Source of the DNA: Stenotrophomonas sp. ATCM1_4 | GTDB lineage: Bacteria > Pseudomonadota > Gammaproteobacteria > Xanthomonadales > Xanthomonadaceae | DNA length: 64,000 bases | Direction: 5' to 3' | Assembly (NCBI RefSeq): GCF_004348115.1 | Contig: NZ_QPFB01000001.1 | Coordinates: 2,806,028 to 2,870,027 of the forward strand | Position numbers and translations under genes: made by a program | In this document: positions 9,285-17,591 of the stretch, in pieces | Layout: each line of letters opens with the position of its first letter | Numbering within the stretch: the first letter of the stretch is position 1 | Notes under the pieces: generated by a model | What the model saw: only the letters and a program-made list of their open reading frames with translations | What the model was told of the DNA's origin: nothing | Databases searched by the model: none

Positions 9285-11597
9285 ATGCAGACCCGACACC
9301 TGAGCCTTGCCATCCTTGCCGCGCTGATTTCCGCGCCGCTGTACGCCGCCACCCCCGAGGACGTGGGCGAACGCACCGACGCCACCGCGGCAACCGCCGC
9401 CAGCGCCAGCGCGCAGACCCTGGACGCGGTCTCGGTGATCGGACGCGGTGAAACCCGCCAGGTGCAACGCATCAGCGAAGTCGACAAGCAGGTGCTGCCA
9501 CCCGGCAGCAGTGGCCAGAAGATCCTCGACCGCCTGCCCGGCGTCTCGGTGCAGTCCAACGACGCCTTCGGCGCCAACGAGGAATCACAGACCATCAGCC
9601 TGCGTGGCTTCGACAAGAATCGCCTGGGCTATACGCTGGACGGCATCCCGCTCGGCGACAACAGCTACGGCAACTACAACGGGCTGAGCATCGCCCGCGC
9701 CATCATCGGCGAGAACCTGGCCGGCGCCGAACTGGCGCAGGGCATCGGCTCGCTGGGCGTTGCCTCCACCAGCAACCTGGGCGGCACCATCCAGTACTTC
9801 TCCAGCGACCCCTCCAGCGTGTTCGGTGGCCGCGCCAGCATCACCATGGGCGAGGACAACCAGCGCCGCGGCTACCTGCGCGTGGACACCGGCGAATACA
9901 ACGGCTTTGCCGCCTACGTGTCCGGCGTGCACCAGGACGCGGACATGTGGGCCGCGCCCTACCAGAACCAGACCACCCGACAGTTCAATGCCAAGGCGGT
10001 GTGGAATGTCGGCGACCATCGCTTCGGGGCATTCGTCGCCACCTCGCGGGTGAGCCAGGCCAACTACGCCTACCTGTCCAAGAGCATGCTCGAGCGCGGC
10101 CTGGGCTGGGACTGGAACATCTATGCCCCGGATTGGGACCGCGCGGTCGCCGCCGCCTACTGCGCCCCGGCCACCTTCAACGCCGACCGTTGTGCGTTCG
10201 TCGATGGCGTCAGGAGCATCGACGATGCGTACTACCAGAGCCGCGCCCTGCGCGATGACAACCTGTACGCCATCGACGCCGACCTGCGCGTGGCCGAGCA
10301 GGGCCGCCTGAAGCTGCTCGCCTACCACCACGAGAACCGTGGCCAGGGCCATTGGTGGGCACCGGGCCAGCCCTCCTATCCGGGCACCGACAAGATGCTG
10401 CCCATCTCCATCCGCAGCACCAACTACACCATCAACCGCCAGGGCGTGACCGCCGCACTGTCCTGGACGCTGGGTATCCACGAGCTGGAAGCCGGGCTGT
10501 GGTGGGAACAGAACGACCACAACGTCGAGCGCAACTTCTACTACATGAGCGGCCCGTTCCTGGACGACGTCTACCTCAACCACCCGGACCGCCGCCTGTT
10601 CGACCAGGACTACGACATCCGCACGCGCCAGTTCTACGTGCAGGACCGCATGCGCTTCATGGACGACCGCCTGGTCGTGGACCTGGGCATCAAGAGCCCG
10701 AACACGCGGATGCGCGCCGTCGCCAGGCCGGGCACCGAGACCCGCCTCGCCTCCGGCACGTTGACCGCCAGGGAATCGGTGCTGCCGCAGGCCGGCATCG
10801 GCTTCAAGCTCACCCCGAACAACGAGCTGTTCGCCTCGTATGCGGAGAACATCGCCGCCTTCGTCGGCGGCGGCAGCGGCGGCCCGCTGCAGGTCTCGCC
10901 GGAATCGTTCGCCGCCAGCGCCGGGCTGGAGCCGGAGAAGTCCAGGACGCTGGAAGCCGGCTTCCGCACCTTCGGCGAGAGGTACCAGGCCTCGCTTGCC
11001 GCCTACGCGGTGAAGTTCGACAACCGCCTGCTCTCGCTCAACCCGTGTTCGAGCATCGAAGTCGGCACCCGCCCGGAGTGCGTCACCCGTTTCATCAACG
11101 TCGGCTCGGTGAAGAGCCACGGCGCGGAGCTGACCTTCATCCTCAAGCCGGTCGATGGCCTGCAGTGGTACAACGCGCTGTCGTGGAACAAGTCCACCTA
11201 CCAGGACGACTACCTCTCCGGCGGCCAGGTGGTGCCGGTGGCCGGCAAGATCACTGTCGATACGCCGCAGCGGATGGCCTCCAGCGAACTGAGCTGGAAC
11301 CGCGACGGCTGGTTCGCCAGCCTGCGCGGCAAGTACACCGGCAAGCGCTACTACACCTACACCAACGACCAGTCGGTGCCGGGCGTGACCACCTTCGACG
11401 CCGGCTTCGGCTACACCTTCGGCCCCGGACTGGGCCTGCAGGACCTGAAGGTGTCGATGAACGTGACCAACCTGACCAACAAGCGTTACGCCGGCCAGCT
11501 CAGCGCGTTCGCCCCGACCGACCCGACCGGCACCCGCTACGCCATCCACGCCAGCGCGCCGCGCCAGGTGTTCATGACGCTCAGCGCCGGGTTCTAG
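9285..11597 (+). CDS. TonB-dependent outer-membrane receptor
   Basis: A 770-residue receptor. A signal peptide ends near residue 21 (ALISAPLYA). A TonB-box-like TLDAVSVIG at about residues 45-53 is followed by a plug domain (ILDRLPGVSVQSND, ISLRGFDKNRLGYTLDGIPLGD, and GSLGVASTSNLGGTIQY). The 22-strand barrel ends in Phe (FMTLSAGF). The plug wording is typical of receptors for siderophores or carbohydrates, but I cannot name the ligand. It is separated from the citrate-type operon by a terminator and 130 bp without a Fur-box match, so co-regulation with that locus is uncertain. A ferric-citrate-type role would fit the neighbourhood but is only a guess. Confidence 0.9.
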   Translation: MQTRHLSLAILAALISAPLYAATPEDVGERTDATAATAASASAQTLDAVSVIGRGETRQVQRISEVDKQVLPPGSSGQKILDRLPGVSVQSNDAFGANEESQTISLRGFDKNRLGYTLDGIPLGDNSYGNYNGLSIARAIIGENLAGAELAQGIGSLGVASTSNLGGTIQYFSSDPSSVFGGRASITMGEDNQRRGYLRVDTGEYNGFAAYVSGVHQDADMWAAPYQNQTTRQFNAKAVWNVGDHRFGAFVATSRVSQANYAYLSKSMLERGLGWDWNIYAPDWDRAVAAAYCAPATFNADRCAFVDGVRSIDDAYYQSRALRDDNLYAIDADLRVAEQGRLKLLAYHHENRGQGHWWAPGQPSYPGTDKMLPISIRSTNYTINRQGVTAALSWTLGIHELEAGLWWEQNDHNVERNFYYMSGPFLDDVYLNHPDRRLFDQDYDIRTRQFYVQDRMRFMDDRLVVDLGIKSPNTRMRAVARPGTETRLASGTLTARESVLPQAGIGFKLTPNNELFASYAENIAAFVGGGSGGPLQVSPESFAASAGLEPEKSRTLEAGFRTFGERYQASLAAYAVKFDNRLLSLNPCSSIEVGTRPECVTRFINVGSVKSHGAELTFILKPVDGLQWYNALSWNKSTYQDDYLSGGQVVPVAGKITVDTPQRMASSELSWNRDGWFASLRGKYTGKRYYTYTNDQSVPGVTTFDAGFGYTFGPGLGLQDLKVSMNVTNLTNKRYAGQLSAFAPTDPTGTRYAIHASAPRQVFMTLSAGF

Positions 11598-11634
11598 GCC
11601 AAACGACCAGCCGGCAGACGGCCCGGCCTGAATC

Positions 11635-11663
11635 CCCTCCCTTCTGCGCCGCAGAAGGGAGGG
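11635..11663. repeat. Perfect 13-bp palindromic hairpin, CCCTCCC family
   Basis: CCCTCCCTTCTGC at 11635-11647 pairs perfectly with 11651-11663 around a 3-nt loop. No T tract follows, so it is not a classical terminator. The same architecture (CCCTCCC outer arm, variable core, 3-nt loop, 29 nt in all) occurs twice more at 28751 and 28875, which suggests a dispersed intergenic element. It lies 38 bp after the TonB-receptor stop. Confidence 0.75.
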
Positions 11664-11800
11664 TTGCGGCGGGAACACGCCCGAGCCGCCCCCGCGGCAG
11701 CCCCGCTCCCCTCGGATGAACAGCCCCCGGCCCCGTCGGTGAGCCCCCGGCCCCAGTCCTATACACTGGCCGCCGTTTTTGCCTCTGGTTGGTCATCGTC

Positions 11801-12361
11801 ATGCTTCACGCGCAGGTTCACCTCACCCTTCCCGTCTGGATCCACGACGTCGTCGATTGCGACCGCGCGTATACCGGCGACGAGGCCAAGGTGGCCCTGG
11901 CCGTGGAGCTGTCGCGGCTGAACGTCGAGCACGGCACCGGCGGCCCGTTCGGTGCGGTGGTATTCGGCCCGGATGACAGGGTCATCGCCGCGGCCGTGAA
12001 CCGCGTGGTGCCGCACGCCACCTCGCTGGCGCATGCCGAGAACATGGCCTACATGCTGGCCCAGCAGAAGCTCAACACGCCGCGCCTGAACGCGCTGCTG
12101 GCCCCCATCACCCTGGCCACCTCCTCGCAGCCCTGCTGCCAGTGCTATGGCGCCACCGTGTGGGCCGGCATCGACCGCCTGTTGATCGGCGCCAGCGCCG
12201 CCGACGTGGAAGCGCTCACCCCGTTCGATGAAGGCCCGCTGCCGGCCAACTGGGTCGGCGAGCTGAACAAGCGCGGCATCGAGGTCGTGCAGGGCCTGCA
12301 GCGTGACGCCGCACGCGCGGTACTGGCCCACTACGGCCAGAACGAAGGCGCACGCTACTGA
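11801..12361 (+). CDS. Nucleoside/guanine deaminase-type protein (cytidine deaminase superfamily)
   Basis: A 186-residue zinc hydrolase. The first zinc motif is HAEN (SLAHAENMAYM) with catalytic glutamate, and the second is SSQPCCQCYGAT, a PCxxC in which the position after the first Cys is another Cys. GGPFGAVVF near residue 45 is the substrate-loop motif of this group. The family includes guanine deaminase and tRNA adenosine deaminase. The length and lack of a tRNA-binding signature favour a free base or nucleoside substrate. I start at ATG 11801; a TTG at 11789 would add four residues. A TATACA -10-like hexamer is at 11760-11765. It stands alone between two hairpins. Confidence 0.82.
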   Translation: MLHAQVHLTLPVWIHDVVDCDRAYTGDEAKVALAVELSRLNVEHGTGGPFGAVVFGPDDRVIAAAVNRVVPHATSLAHAENMAYMLAQQKLNTPRLNALLAPITLATSSQPCCQCYGATVWAGIDRLLIGASAADVEALTPFDEGPLPANWVGELNKRGIEVVQGLQRDAARAVLAHYGQNEGARY

Positions 12362-12370
12362 TTCCCGACG

Positions 12371-12393
12371 CCCCGCTCCCACCGGAAGCGGGG
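12371..12393 (+). terminator. Weak hairpin after the deaminase gene
   Basis: CCCCGCT at 12371-12377 pairs with AGCGGGG at 12387-12393 across a 9-nt loop and only TT follows. It is a possible but weak terminator 10 bp after the deaminase stop. Confidence 0.4.
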
Positions 12394-12492
12394 TTGCGAT
12401 GAACCGCTGACGCGACCTGCAAGCAGCGTCGCCAGTGCCTTCGCCCACCGCTGTACCACCGCTACTCCACCTGCCCTCCACCAAGGACTTCC

Positions 12493-13542
12493 ATGACCGG
12501 CCTGCTGTGCTACTGCCGCCAGGGTTTTGAACCCGAACTCGCTGGCGAGTTGAACGAACGCGCCGGCGCGGCGGGCATCGCCGGCTACGCACGCACGCAG
12601 CGCAACGACGGCTACGTGGTGTTCGTCACCGACCAGGCCGCCGAACTGGACCAGCGCCTGGCATGGCGCGAGCTGATCTTCGCGCGCCAGAAACTGCGCG
12701 TGCTGGCCGAGTTGCCGCAGCTGGACCCGTCCGACCGCATCACCCCGATCATCGCCGCACTGGAAGGCCAGGCGCGTTTTGGCGACCTGTGGGTCGAGCA
12801 CCCCGATTCGGATGCCGGCAAGCCGCTGGCCGGGCTGGCGCGCAGCTTCGGCAACGCGTTGCGCCCGGCGCTGCGCAAGGCCGGCCTGCTCACCGACAAG
12901 CCCAATCCCAAGCTGCCGCGCCTGCACGTGGTGTTCGTCGACGGCACGCATGCCTTCGTCAGCGTCGCCGACACCCGCGACAGCGCACCGTGGCTGCTCG
13001 GCATCCCGCGCCTGAAGCTGCTCCCCGACGCGCCCTCGCGCTCGGCCTTGAAGCTGGAAGAGGCGCTGATGACCCTGCTCACCCCGGAAGAGCGCGAGGC
13101 GCTGGTCAAGCCGGGCATGCGCGCGGCCGACCTCGGCGCGGCACCCGGCGGCTGGACCTGGGTGCTGACCCGCCAGCACGTCCAGGTGCTGAGCATCGAC
13201 AACGGCCCGTTGCGCCAGCACGTGCTCGATACCGGGTTGGTGGAACACCTGCGCGCCGACGGCTTCCATTGGCAGCCGGAGACGCCGTTGGACTGGATGG
13301 TCTGCGACATGGTCGAACAACCCCGTCGCGTCGCCGAGCGCATGGCAACCTGGCTACGCCAGGGCTGGTGCCGGCACGCCATCTTCAACCTCAAGCTGCC
13401 GATGAAGAAGCGCTGGGACGAAACCCGCCTGTGCCTGGACCTGTTCGCCGAGCAGGCTGGCAAACCGCTGACGCTGCGCGCCAAGCAGCTGTACCACGAC
13501 CGCGAGGAAATCACGGTCTTCGTCACGCCCGCCTCGCGCTGA
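12493..13542 (+). CDS. rlmM: 23S rRNA 2'-O-ribose methyltransferase RlmM (C2498)
   Basis: A 349-residue SAM-dependent enzyme that methylates the 2'-OH of C2498 in 23S rRNA. The N-terminal half is the THUMP-like domain (LLCYCRQGFEPELAGEL onwards). The C-terminal Rossmann-like methyltransferase has motif I DLGAAPGGWTW at about residues 213-223, the SRSALKLEEA motif with the first catalytic Lys, the conserved VCDMVEQP, the LKLPMKKRW segment with the later Lys, and DREEITVF with the catalytic Glu. Length agrees with E. coli RlmM (366). It is monocistronic, followed at once by a GC palindrome. Confidence 0.94.
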   Translation: MTGLLCYCRQGFEPELAGELNERAGAAGIAGYARTQRNDGYVVFVTDQAAELDQRLAWRELIFARQKLRVLAELPQLDPSDRITPIIAALEGQARFGDLWVEHPDSDAGKPLAGLARSFGNALRPALRKAGLLTDKPNPKLPRLHVVFVDGTHAFVSVADTRDSAPWLLGIPRLKLLPDAPSRSALKLEEALMTLLTPEEREALVKPGMRAADLGAAPGGWTWVLTRQHVQVLSIDNGPLRQHVLDTGLVEHLRADGFHWQPETPLDWMVCDMVEQPRRVAERMATWLRQGWCRHAIFNLKLPMKKRWDETRLCLDLFAEQAGKPLTLRAKQLYHDREEITVFVTPASR

Positions 13543-13562
13543 GCGGCCCGGGCCCGGGCCGC
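13543..13562 (+). terminator. 20-bp perfect GC palindrome after rlmM
   Basis: GCGGCCCGGGCCCGGGCCGC begins right after the rlmM stop codon and is followed by CTTCCTCC. It can fold as a very stable hairpin. The T content downstream is low, so termination efficiency is uncertain. Confidence 0.55.
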
Positions 13563-13629
13563 CTTCCTCCAACAGGCGGGCGAGCCCGCAGCGGCTACCA
13601 TGGCGGCGTGCCCTGAAACGGAGTCCGCC

Positions 13630-14010
13630 ATGTTGCGTTCGTTCCTGTTGCTCGTCGCCCTGCTCGCCGGCAGCGCCTGCAGCGCCCCGGCCACCACCCA
13701 TCCCCCTGTCACGGCGCCGACGCCGTCCCCCCAGGCAACGGCGGTGGTGATCGACCAGAGCTGCCGCACCGATGCCGACTGCACGGTGAAGGATGTCGGC
13801 AATTGCTGTGGCTATTACCCGGCCTGCGTCAACGTCAACAGCCCCACCGACCCGAAGGGCGTGCAGGCCAGCTGCCAGGCACGCGGCATGATGAGCGTCT
13901 GCGGCTTCAGGGAGATCAGCGGCTGCAGCTGCGTGCAGGGCAAGTGCGCCGCCCGGGAGGCCGAGGCCGGTTCACTGCGGCGGCCACTGCAGATGGACGG
14001 CCAACGCTGA
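13630..14010 (+). CDS. Small exported cysteine-rich protein of unknown function
   Basis: A 126-residue product starting at ATG 13630 with GGAG at 13620-13623. Residues 1-17 are a signal sequence; LLAGSAC could be a poor lipobox (glycine at -3 is unusual), so lipidation is uncertain. After a Pro/Thr-rich linker comes a compact domain with about nine cysteines: SCRTDADC, NCCGYYPAC, ASCQARG, VCGFREISGCSC and GKC. The pattern suggests a disulfide-knotted periplasmic or secreted module. I do not recognise the family. It has its own ribosome site and stands between rlmM and the SMP-30-like gene. Confidence 0.75.
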   Translation: MLRSFLLLVALLAGSACSAPATTHPPVTAPTPSPQATAVVIDQSCRTDADCTVKDVGNCCGYYPACVNVNSPTDPKGVQASCQARGMMSVCGFREISGCSCVQGKCAAREAEAGSLRRPLQMDGQR

Positions 14011-14050
14011 GCGGGAATGCCGCGCGGTTGCCTCCGCAACCACCGCCCGC

Positions 14051-15037
14051 GTGCACGACGTGCTCTGGCACACTGCCCCGGACCGTGAACCCGAGGATGC
14101 CGCCATCGCCCGCCCTGCCCGCCTGTCCCGCGTCGTTGCTTCCCTGAGCCTGCTGCTGGCCGGCAGCGCCTGTGCCGCCGCGCCGTTCCTCGTGCGCGAC
14201 CATGTGGGCGACGGGGTGTTCACCGCCGGCATCGAGGGGCCGGCCACCGGCCCGGACGGCGCGCTGTACGTGGTCAACATCGGCAAGGACGGCACCGTCG
14301 GCCGGGTGAACGCCGACGGCATCGCGGAGACCTTCCTCACCCTGCCCACGGGCAGCGTGGGCAACGGCATCCGCTTCGGCGCCGATGGCCGCATGTTCAT
14401 CGCCGACTACGCCGGCCACAACGTGCTGCAGGTGGACCCGACCACGCGCACGGTCACGGTGTTCGCGCACCTGCCCGATGCCCACCAGCCCAACGACATC
14501 GCGCAGGCGCCGGATGGCACGCTGTACGCCAGCGACCCGGACTGGGCACGCCCGGACAACGGCCAGCTGTGGCGGATCGACCGCGACGGCACCGTACACC
14601 TGCTCGAACGCGGCATGGGCACCACCAACGGCGTGGAAGTCAGCCCGGACGGCGCCCGGCTGTACGTCAACGAAAGCGTGCAACGCAACGTATGGGTCTA
14701 CGACCGCGCCGCCGACGGCAGCATCGCCAACAAGCGCCTGCTGGTCCGCTTCGCCGACCATGGCATGGACGGCATGCGCTGCGACGTGGACGGCAACCTC
14801 TACATCGCCCGCTACGACGCCGGCGTGGTCGCGATCGTGTCCCCGGCCGGCGAGCTGCTGCGCGAGGTGCCACTCACCGGCCGCAAGCCGACCAACGTGG
14901 CCTTTGGCGGCACTGACGGCCGCCAAGTCTTCGTGACCCTGCAGGACCGTGGCGCGGTGGAAACCTTCCTGGCCGAGCGACCGGGGCGTGAATACGGCGG
15001 GGCACCGCTCCAGTCTCAGCCTGTGCCATCGCGATAA
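14051..15037 (+). CDS. SMP-30/gluconolactonase-like exported beta-propeller
   Basis: A six-bladed propeller with repeated GPDGALYV, GADGRMFIADY, APDGTLYASD, SPDGARLYV and DGNLYIARY blades and the divalent-metal-type residues of SMP-30 lactonases (QPNDI and TTNGVEVSPDG). An export signal is visible (VVASLSLLLAGSACAAAP). The start is unclear. No in-frame ATG precedes the signal. I give GTG 14051 (328 residues), but GTG 14060 is equal, and an ATC codon at 14105 has GAGG 8 nt upstream and would give a neat signal peptide. A lactonase-like role is inferred from fold only. Confidence 0.78.
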   Translation: MHDVLWHTAPDREPEDAAIARPARLSRVVASLSLLLAGSACAAAPFLVRDHVGDGVFTAGIEGPATGPDGALYVVNIGKDGTVGRVNADGIAETFLTLPTGSVGNGIRFGADGRMFIADYAGHNVLQVDPTTRTVTVFAHLPDAHQPNDIAQAPDGTLYASDPDWARPDNGQLWRIDRDGTVHLLERGMGTTNGVEVSPDGARLYVNESVQRNVWVYDRAADGSIANKRLLVRFADHGMDGMRCDVDGNLYIARYDAGVVAIVSPAGELLREVPLTGRKPTNVAFGGTDGRQVFVTLQDRGAVETFLAERPGREYGGAPLQSQPVPSR

Positions 15038-15068
15038 GGCATCCTGTAGTCCTTCCGGGAGGACCACG

Positions 15069-15791
15069 ATGCAAGCAATCGAACTGAAGGATCCGGCGGC
15101 GTTCGGCAATGAGTTCCTGCGGCTGACGCTGCTGCAGGGCTTCCAGTCGCTGACCAAGCGTGACCTGGAACTGTTGATCTTCGTGCTGCTCGAACGCGAC
15201 GGCAGCATCGACCGCAGCGAGTCCAATGCCGCGGTGGCGCTGCGCCTGCGGGTCACCCCGGCCAAGGTCAAGGGACTGCGCCGCGACGGCTACGCCCGCT
15301 GGCGGGCGCTGGTGCCCGAGGATGGCGAGGCCGCGCTGCAGCGCATCGTCGCCGGCGTGCTGACCGAAGCCAACCTGCGCTCGGGCGCCAAGCACGTCAG
15401 CGAACGCAGCCGCAAGGAAGGCTTCCTGGCCATCCGCATCGAGCACCCGGATGACGCGCAGCAGTTCGAGCAGGCGATCCTCGACGTCGGCGCGATCCCG
15501 GTCTACGAGCGCAACCGTGAGGTGGTGGCGGTGCGTTTCGACACGTTGGTGCAGATCGCCGAGCGCTGGAACTACCTGCAGCCCGACCCCCAGGCCACGC
15601 TGGCGGCATTGAAGAAGCTGGCGCCGGCCTCCGAAGAGGTCGCCGACCTGCTGAAGAAGGACGTCAAGCAGCTGCGCTGGGACGATGCACGCCGCGCACT
15701 CAACAGCCTCGGCGCAAAGGCGGTCAGCTCCACCGTCGAGGGCGGCCTGCGCGGGCTGCTGAAGCTGGTTTTCCCCTTCATTCCGGGCTGA
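15069..15791 (+). CDS. Conserved-looking protein of unknown function
   Basis: A 240-residue cytoplasmic protein starting MQAIELKD at ATG 15069 with GGGAGGA at 15057-15063. No signal peptide. The N-terminal 70 residues (LTKRDLELLIFVLLERDGSID, ALRLRVTPAKVKGLRRDGYARW) look like a helical, possibly winged-helix fold. Next is a region with RSGAKHVSERSRKEGFLAIRIEHPDDAQQFEQAILD. The C-terminus VEGGLRGLLKLVFPFIPG ends in a hydrophobic helix that could touch a membrane. I do not recognise a named family and assign no function. It follows the SMP-30-like gene by 31 bp. Confidence 0.7.
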   Translation: MQAIELKDPAAFGNEFLRLTLLQGFQSLTKRDLELLIFVLLERDGSIDRSESNAAVALRLRVTPAKVKGLRRDGYARWRALVPEDGEAALQRIVAGVLTEANLRSGAKHVSERSRKEGFLAIRIEHPDDAQQFEQAILDVGAIPVYERNREVVAVRFDTLVQIAERWNYLQPDPQATLAALKKLAPASEEVADLLKKDVKQLRWDDARRALNSLGAKAVSSTVEGGLRGLLKLVFPFIPG

Positions 15792-15897
15792 GTGGCCGGC
15801 ATCGGGTTCTCCGGCCCGCACCTGCGGGCTACCATCACCGCGGCGGCGCGCGTCCCGCGCGTGCCGGCTGCCTCCCCTGGATCACGTGAGCCGTTTG

Positions 15898-16302
15898 ATG
15901 ACCTGCCCGTTTCCCGCCCGCCTTGCCCTGTCGCTGTTGCTGGGCGCTGGCACCTTCGCCGCGTTTGCCCAGCAGCGCCCTGCCCCGGCCGTCAGCACGC
16001 CGCTGACCGAGGTGCCGGTCAACGTGCGCGAGCAGCCGCTGTCCAGTGGCCGTGTCACCCATGCCGTGCAGGTGCGTACCGAACCCGGCCAGGCCCCGGT
16101 GACGATCCGCTCGATCCAGCCGGACACCGTGGCCGGCAACTACCGCATTGATTTCACCGCGCTGGACCTCGATGGCGATGGCTTCATCAGCCGCGCCGAA
16201 GCACAGGCCAACCCGGCGCTGGCCGATGAGTTCAATGCGCTGGACACGGCCCGTCGCGGCAAGCTGTCACGCGAGCAGCTCGCCGGCTGGCTGAAGCCGT
16301 AG
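15898..16302 (+). CDS. Exported EF-hand protein
   Basis: A 134-residue periplasmic protein. ATG 15898 gives MTCPFPARLALSLLLGAGTFAAFAQQ, a clean Sec signal. A canonical calcium loop occupies residues 90-101 (DLDGDGFISRAE, with D90, D92, D94, I97 and E101 in the coordinating positions). A second, degenerate hand follows (DTARRGKLSREQ). Such small EF-hand proteins are common in xanthomonads and may buffer or sense Ca, but no partner is evident here. A GTG at 15886 is an alternative start adding four residues. Confidence 0.82.
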   Translation: MTCPFPARLALSLLLGAGTFAAFAQQRPAPAVSTPLTEVPVNVREQPLSSGRVTHAVQVRTEPGQAPVTIRSIQPDTVAGNYRIDFTALDLDGDGFISRAEAQANPALADEFNALDTARRGKLSREQLAGWLKP

Positions 16303-16387
16303 CCGCGCCCCTGAACGTGAGGCGGGCCATCGGACCGTCCTCTGGGTTGGCGGCCGAGAGGAAATCCCTGCGCGCTGCCTGCTGTCT

Positions 16388-16416
16388 ATCGGCTTCGCGG
16401 CCGAGGCCGCGCCTAC
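16388..16416 (-). repeat. GTAG-headed REP-like element
   Basis: On the minus strand it begins GTAGGCGCGGCCTCGGCC and continues GCGAAGCCGAT. The core GCGGCCTCGGCCGC is a near palindrome after the GTAG tetranucleotide. The TAG of the head is the stop codon of the hydroxylase gene at 16413. Related copies are at 28948-28990 and 37441-37466. Confidence 0.8.
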
Positions 16417-17591
16417 AGGCCCGAGGCGCGCTTCCAGAACAGTGACAACAACGGCGGCATCCTGCCGGCCATGCCCAGCAGGGCGCCACGGGCCAAGGTC
16501 AGGTGCATCTCGTCGTTGGAGAACACCTTGTTGATCGCATCGAAGCTGTAGGCGGCCACGGTGTTCTCGCTGCGCCGCGTGCGCGCCCAGCGTTGCAGGC
16601 GGTGCGGCGTACTCCACTCCTGGCGACGTTGCCGGGCATCACGCACCAGCTCACGCAGGCCGGCCACGTCGCGCAGGCCCAGGTTCACGCCCTGACCGGC
16701 CAGCGGGTGCACCACGTGCGCGGCATCACCCAACGTCAGCACGCGCCCGGCGACATAGCCCTTGGCCAACTGCCGGCGCAACGGGAACGCGGCGCGCGGT
16801 GAGGCCACCTTCATCTGCCCCAGCCGGCCGGCGAAGGCGTTGGTCAACTCCCGCTCGAACGCCGCATCCTCCAGCGCCAGCACCCGTTCTGCCTCGGCAT
16901 CGGGCAAGGTCCATACGATCGAGCTGCGGTACTTGTCGTAGGGCAGCACCGCGAGCGGGCCGGTATCAAGGAAACGCTGCCAGGCCGTTGCTTCGTTCGG
17001 TCGCTCGCTGTCGATGTAGCCCACCACGCCGCGCTGGCCGTAGTCGTGCCGGCTCACGTCCAGCCCGGCCAACGTGCGCAGGGTGGATTCGGCCCCGTCG
17101 GCGGCAATGGCAATGGCCGCCTCGATGCGGCGGCCATCGTCCAGGCGCAGGCGCACGCTGCCGGCGTCCTGTTCCATTTCCACCACCTTGGCCGGGCAGT
17201 ACACCTGCACGCCGGCTGCCGGCAGCGCCGCCCACAGCCGGTCGACCAGCAGGCCGTTCTCGACGATCCAGCCCAGCTCACGCCGGCCCAGCGTGTCCGC
17301 ATCGAAGGTCAGGTCGCCGCCACCGCCGGCATCCCAGACGCGCATGCGCCGGTAGGCATAGGCGTGCCCGCCCTCGACCTGTGACCACACGCCCAGCCCA
17401 TCCAGCAATGCGGCATTGTCGGCGGCAAAGGCGAACACACGCAGGTCCGGGCGTTGCGGCGACCACGGCGGCGGCTCGCGGCCTTCCACCAGCGCCACCT
17501 GCAGGCCTTCCTTCGCCAGCGCCAGCGCGCAGGCACCGCCCACCACGCCGCCGCCTACTACGACTGCATCCCATTGTCCGCGCCGGCTCAT
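16413..17591 (-). CDS. Ubiquinone biosynthesis FAD-dependent hydroxylase (UbiI/UbiF/VisC group)
   Basis: A 392-residue flavoprotein. The N-terminal dinucleotide motif is VVVGGGVVGGACALAL, the middle motif is AADGAESTLRTLAG, and the FAD-ribityl motif is GDAAHVVHPLAGQGVNLGLRD, the form seen in the UbiI/UbiF/VisC branch. It hydroxylates a ring position of the polyprenyl-phenol precursor at the inner membrane. Its start overlaps the ubiH stop as ATGA (17588-17591), so the two are translated together. Which ring carbon it modifies cannot be settled from sequence. The stop codon lies in a REP-like element. Confidence 0.9.
   Translation of the reverse strand: MSRRGQWDAVVVGGGVVGGACALALAKEGLQVALVEGREPPPWSPQRPDLRVFAFAADNAALLDGLGVWSQVEGGHAYAYRRMRVWDAGGGGDLTFDADTLGRRELGWIVENGLLVDRLWAALPAAGVQVYCPAKVVEMEQDAGSVRLRLDDGRRIEAAIAIAADGAESTLRTLAGLDVSRHDYGQRGVVGYIDSERPNEATAWQRFLDTGPLAVLPYDKYRSSIVWTLPDAEAERVLALEDAAFERELTNAFAGRLGQMKVASPRAAFPLRRQLAKGYVAGRVLTLGDAAHVVHPLAGQGVNLGLRDVAGLRELVRDARQRRQEWSTPHRLQRWARTRRSENTVAAYSFDAINKVFSNDEMHLTLARGALLGMAGRMPPLLSLFWKRASGL

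Noticed and set aside
9585..11678. 697-codon minus-strand ORF opposite the TonB receptor
   Set aside because: Antisense to a clear receptor with signal peptide and plug; biased shadow composition.
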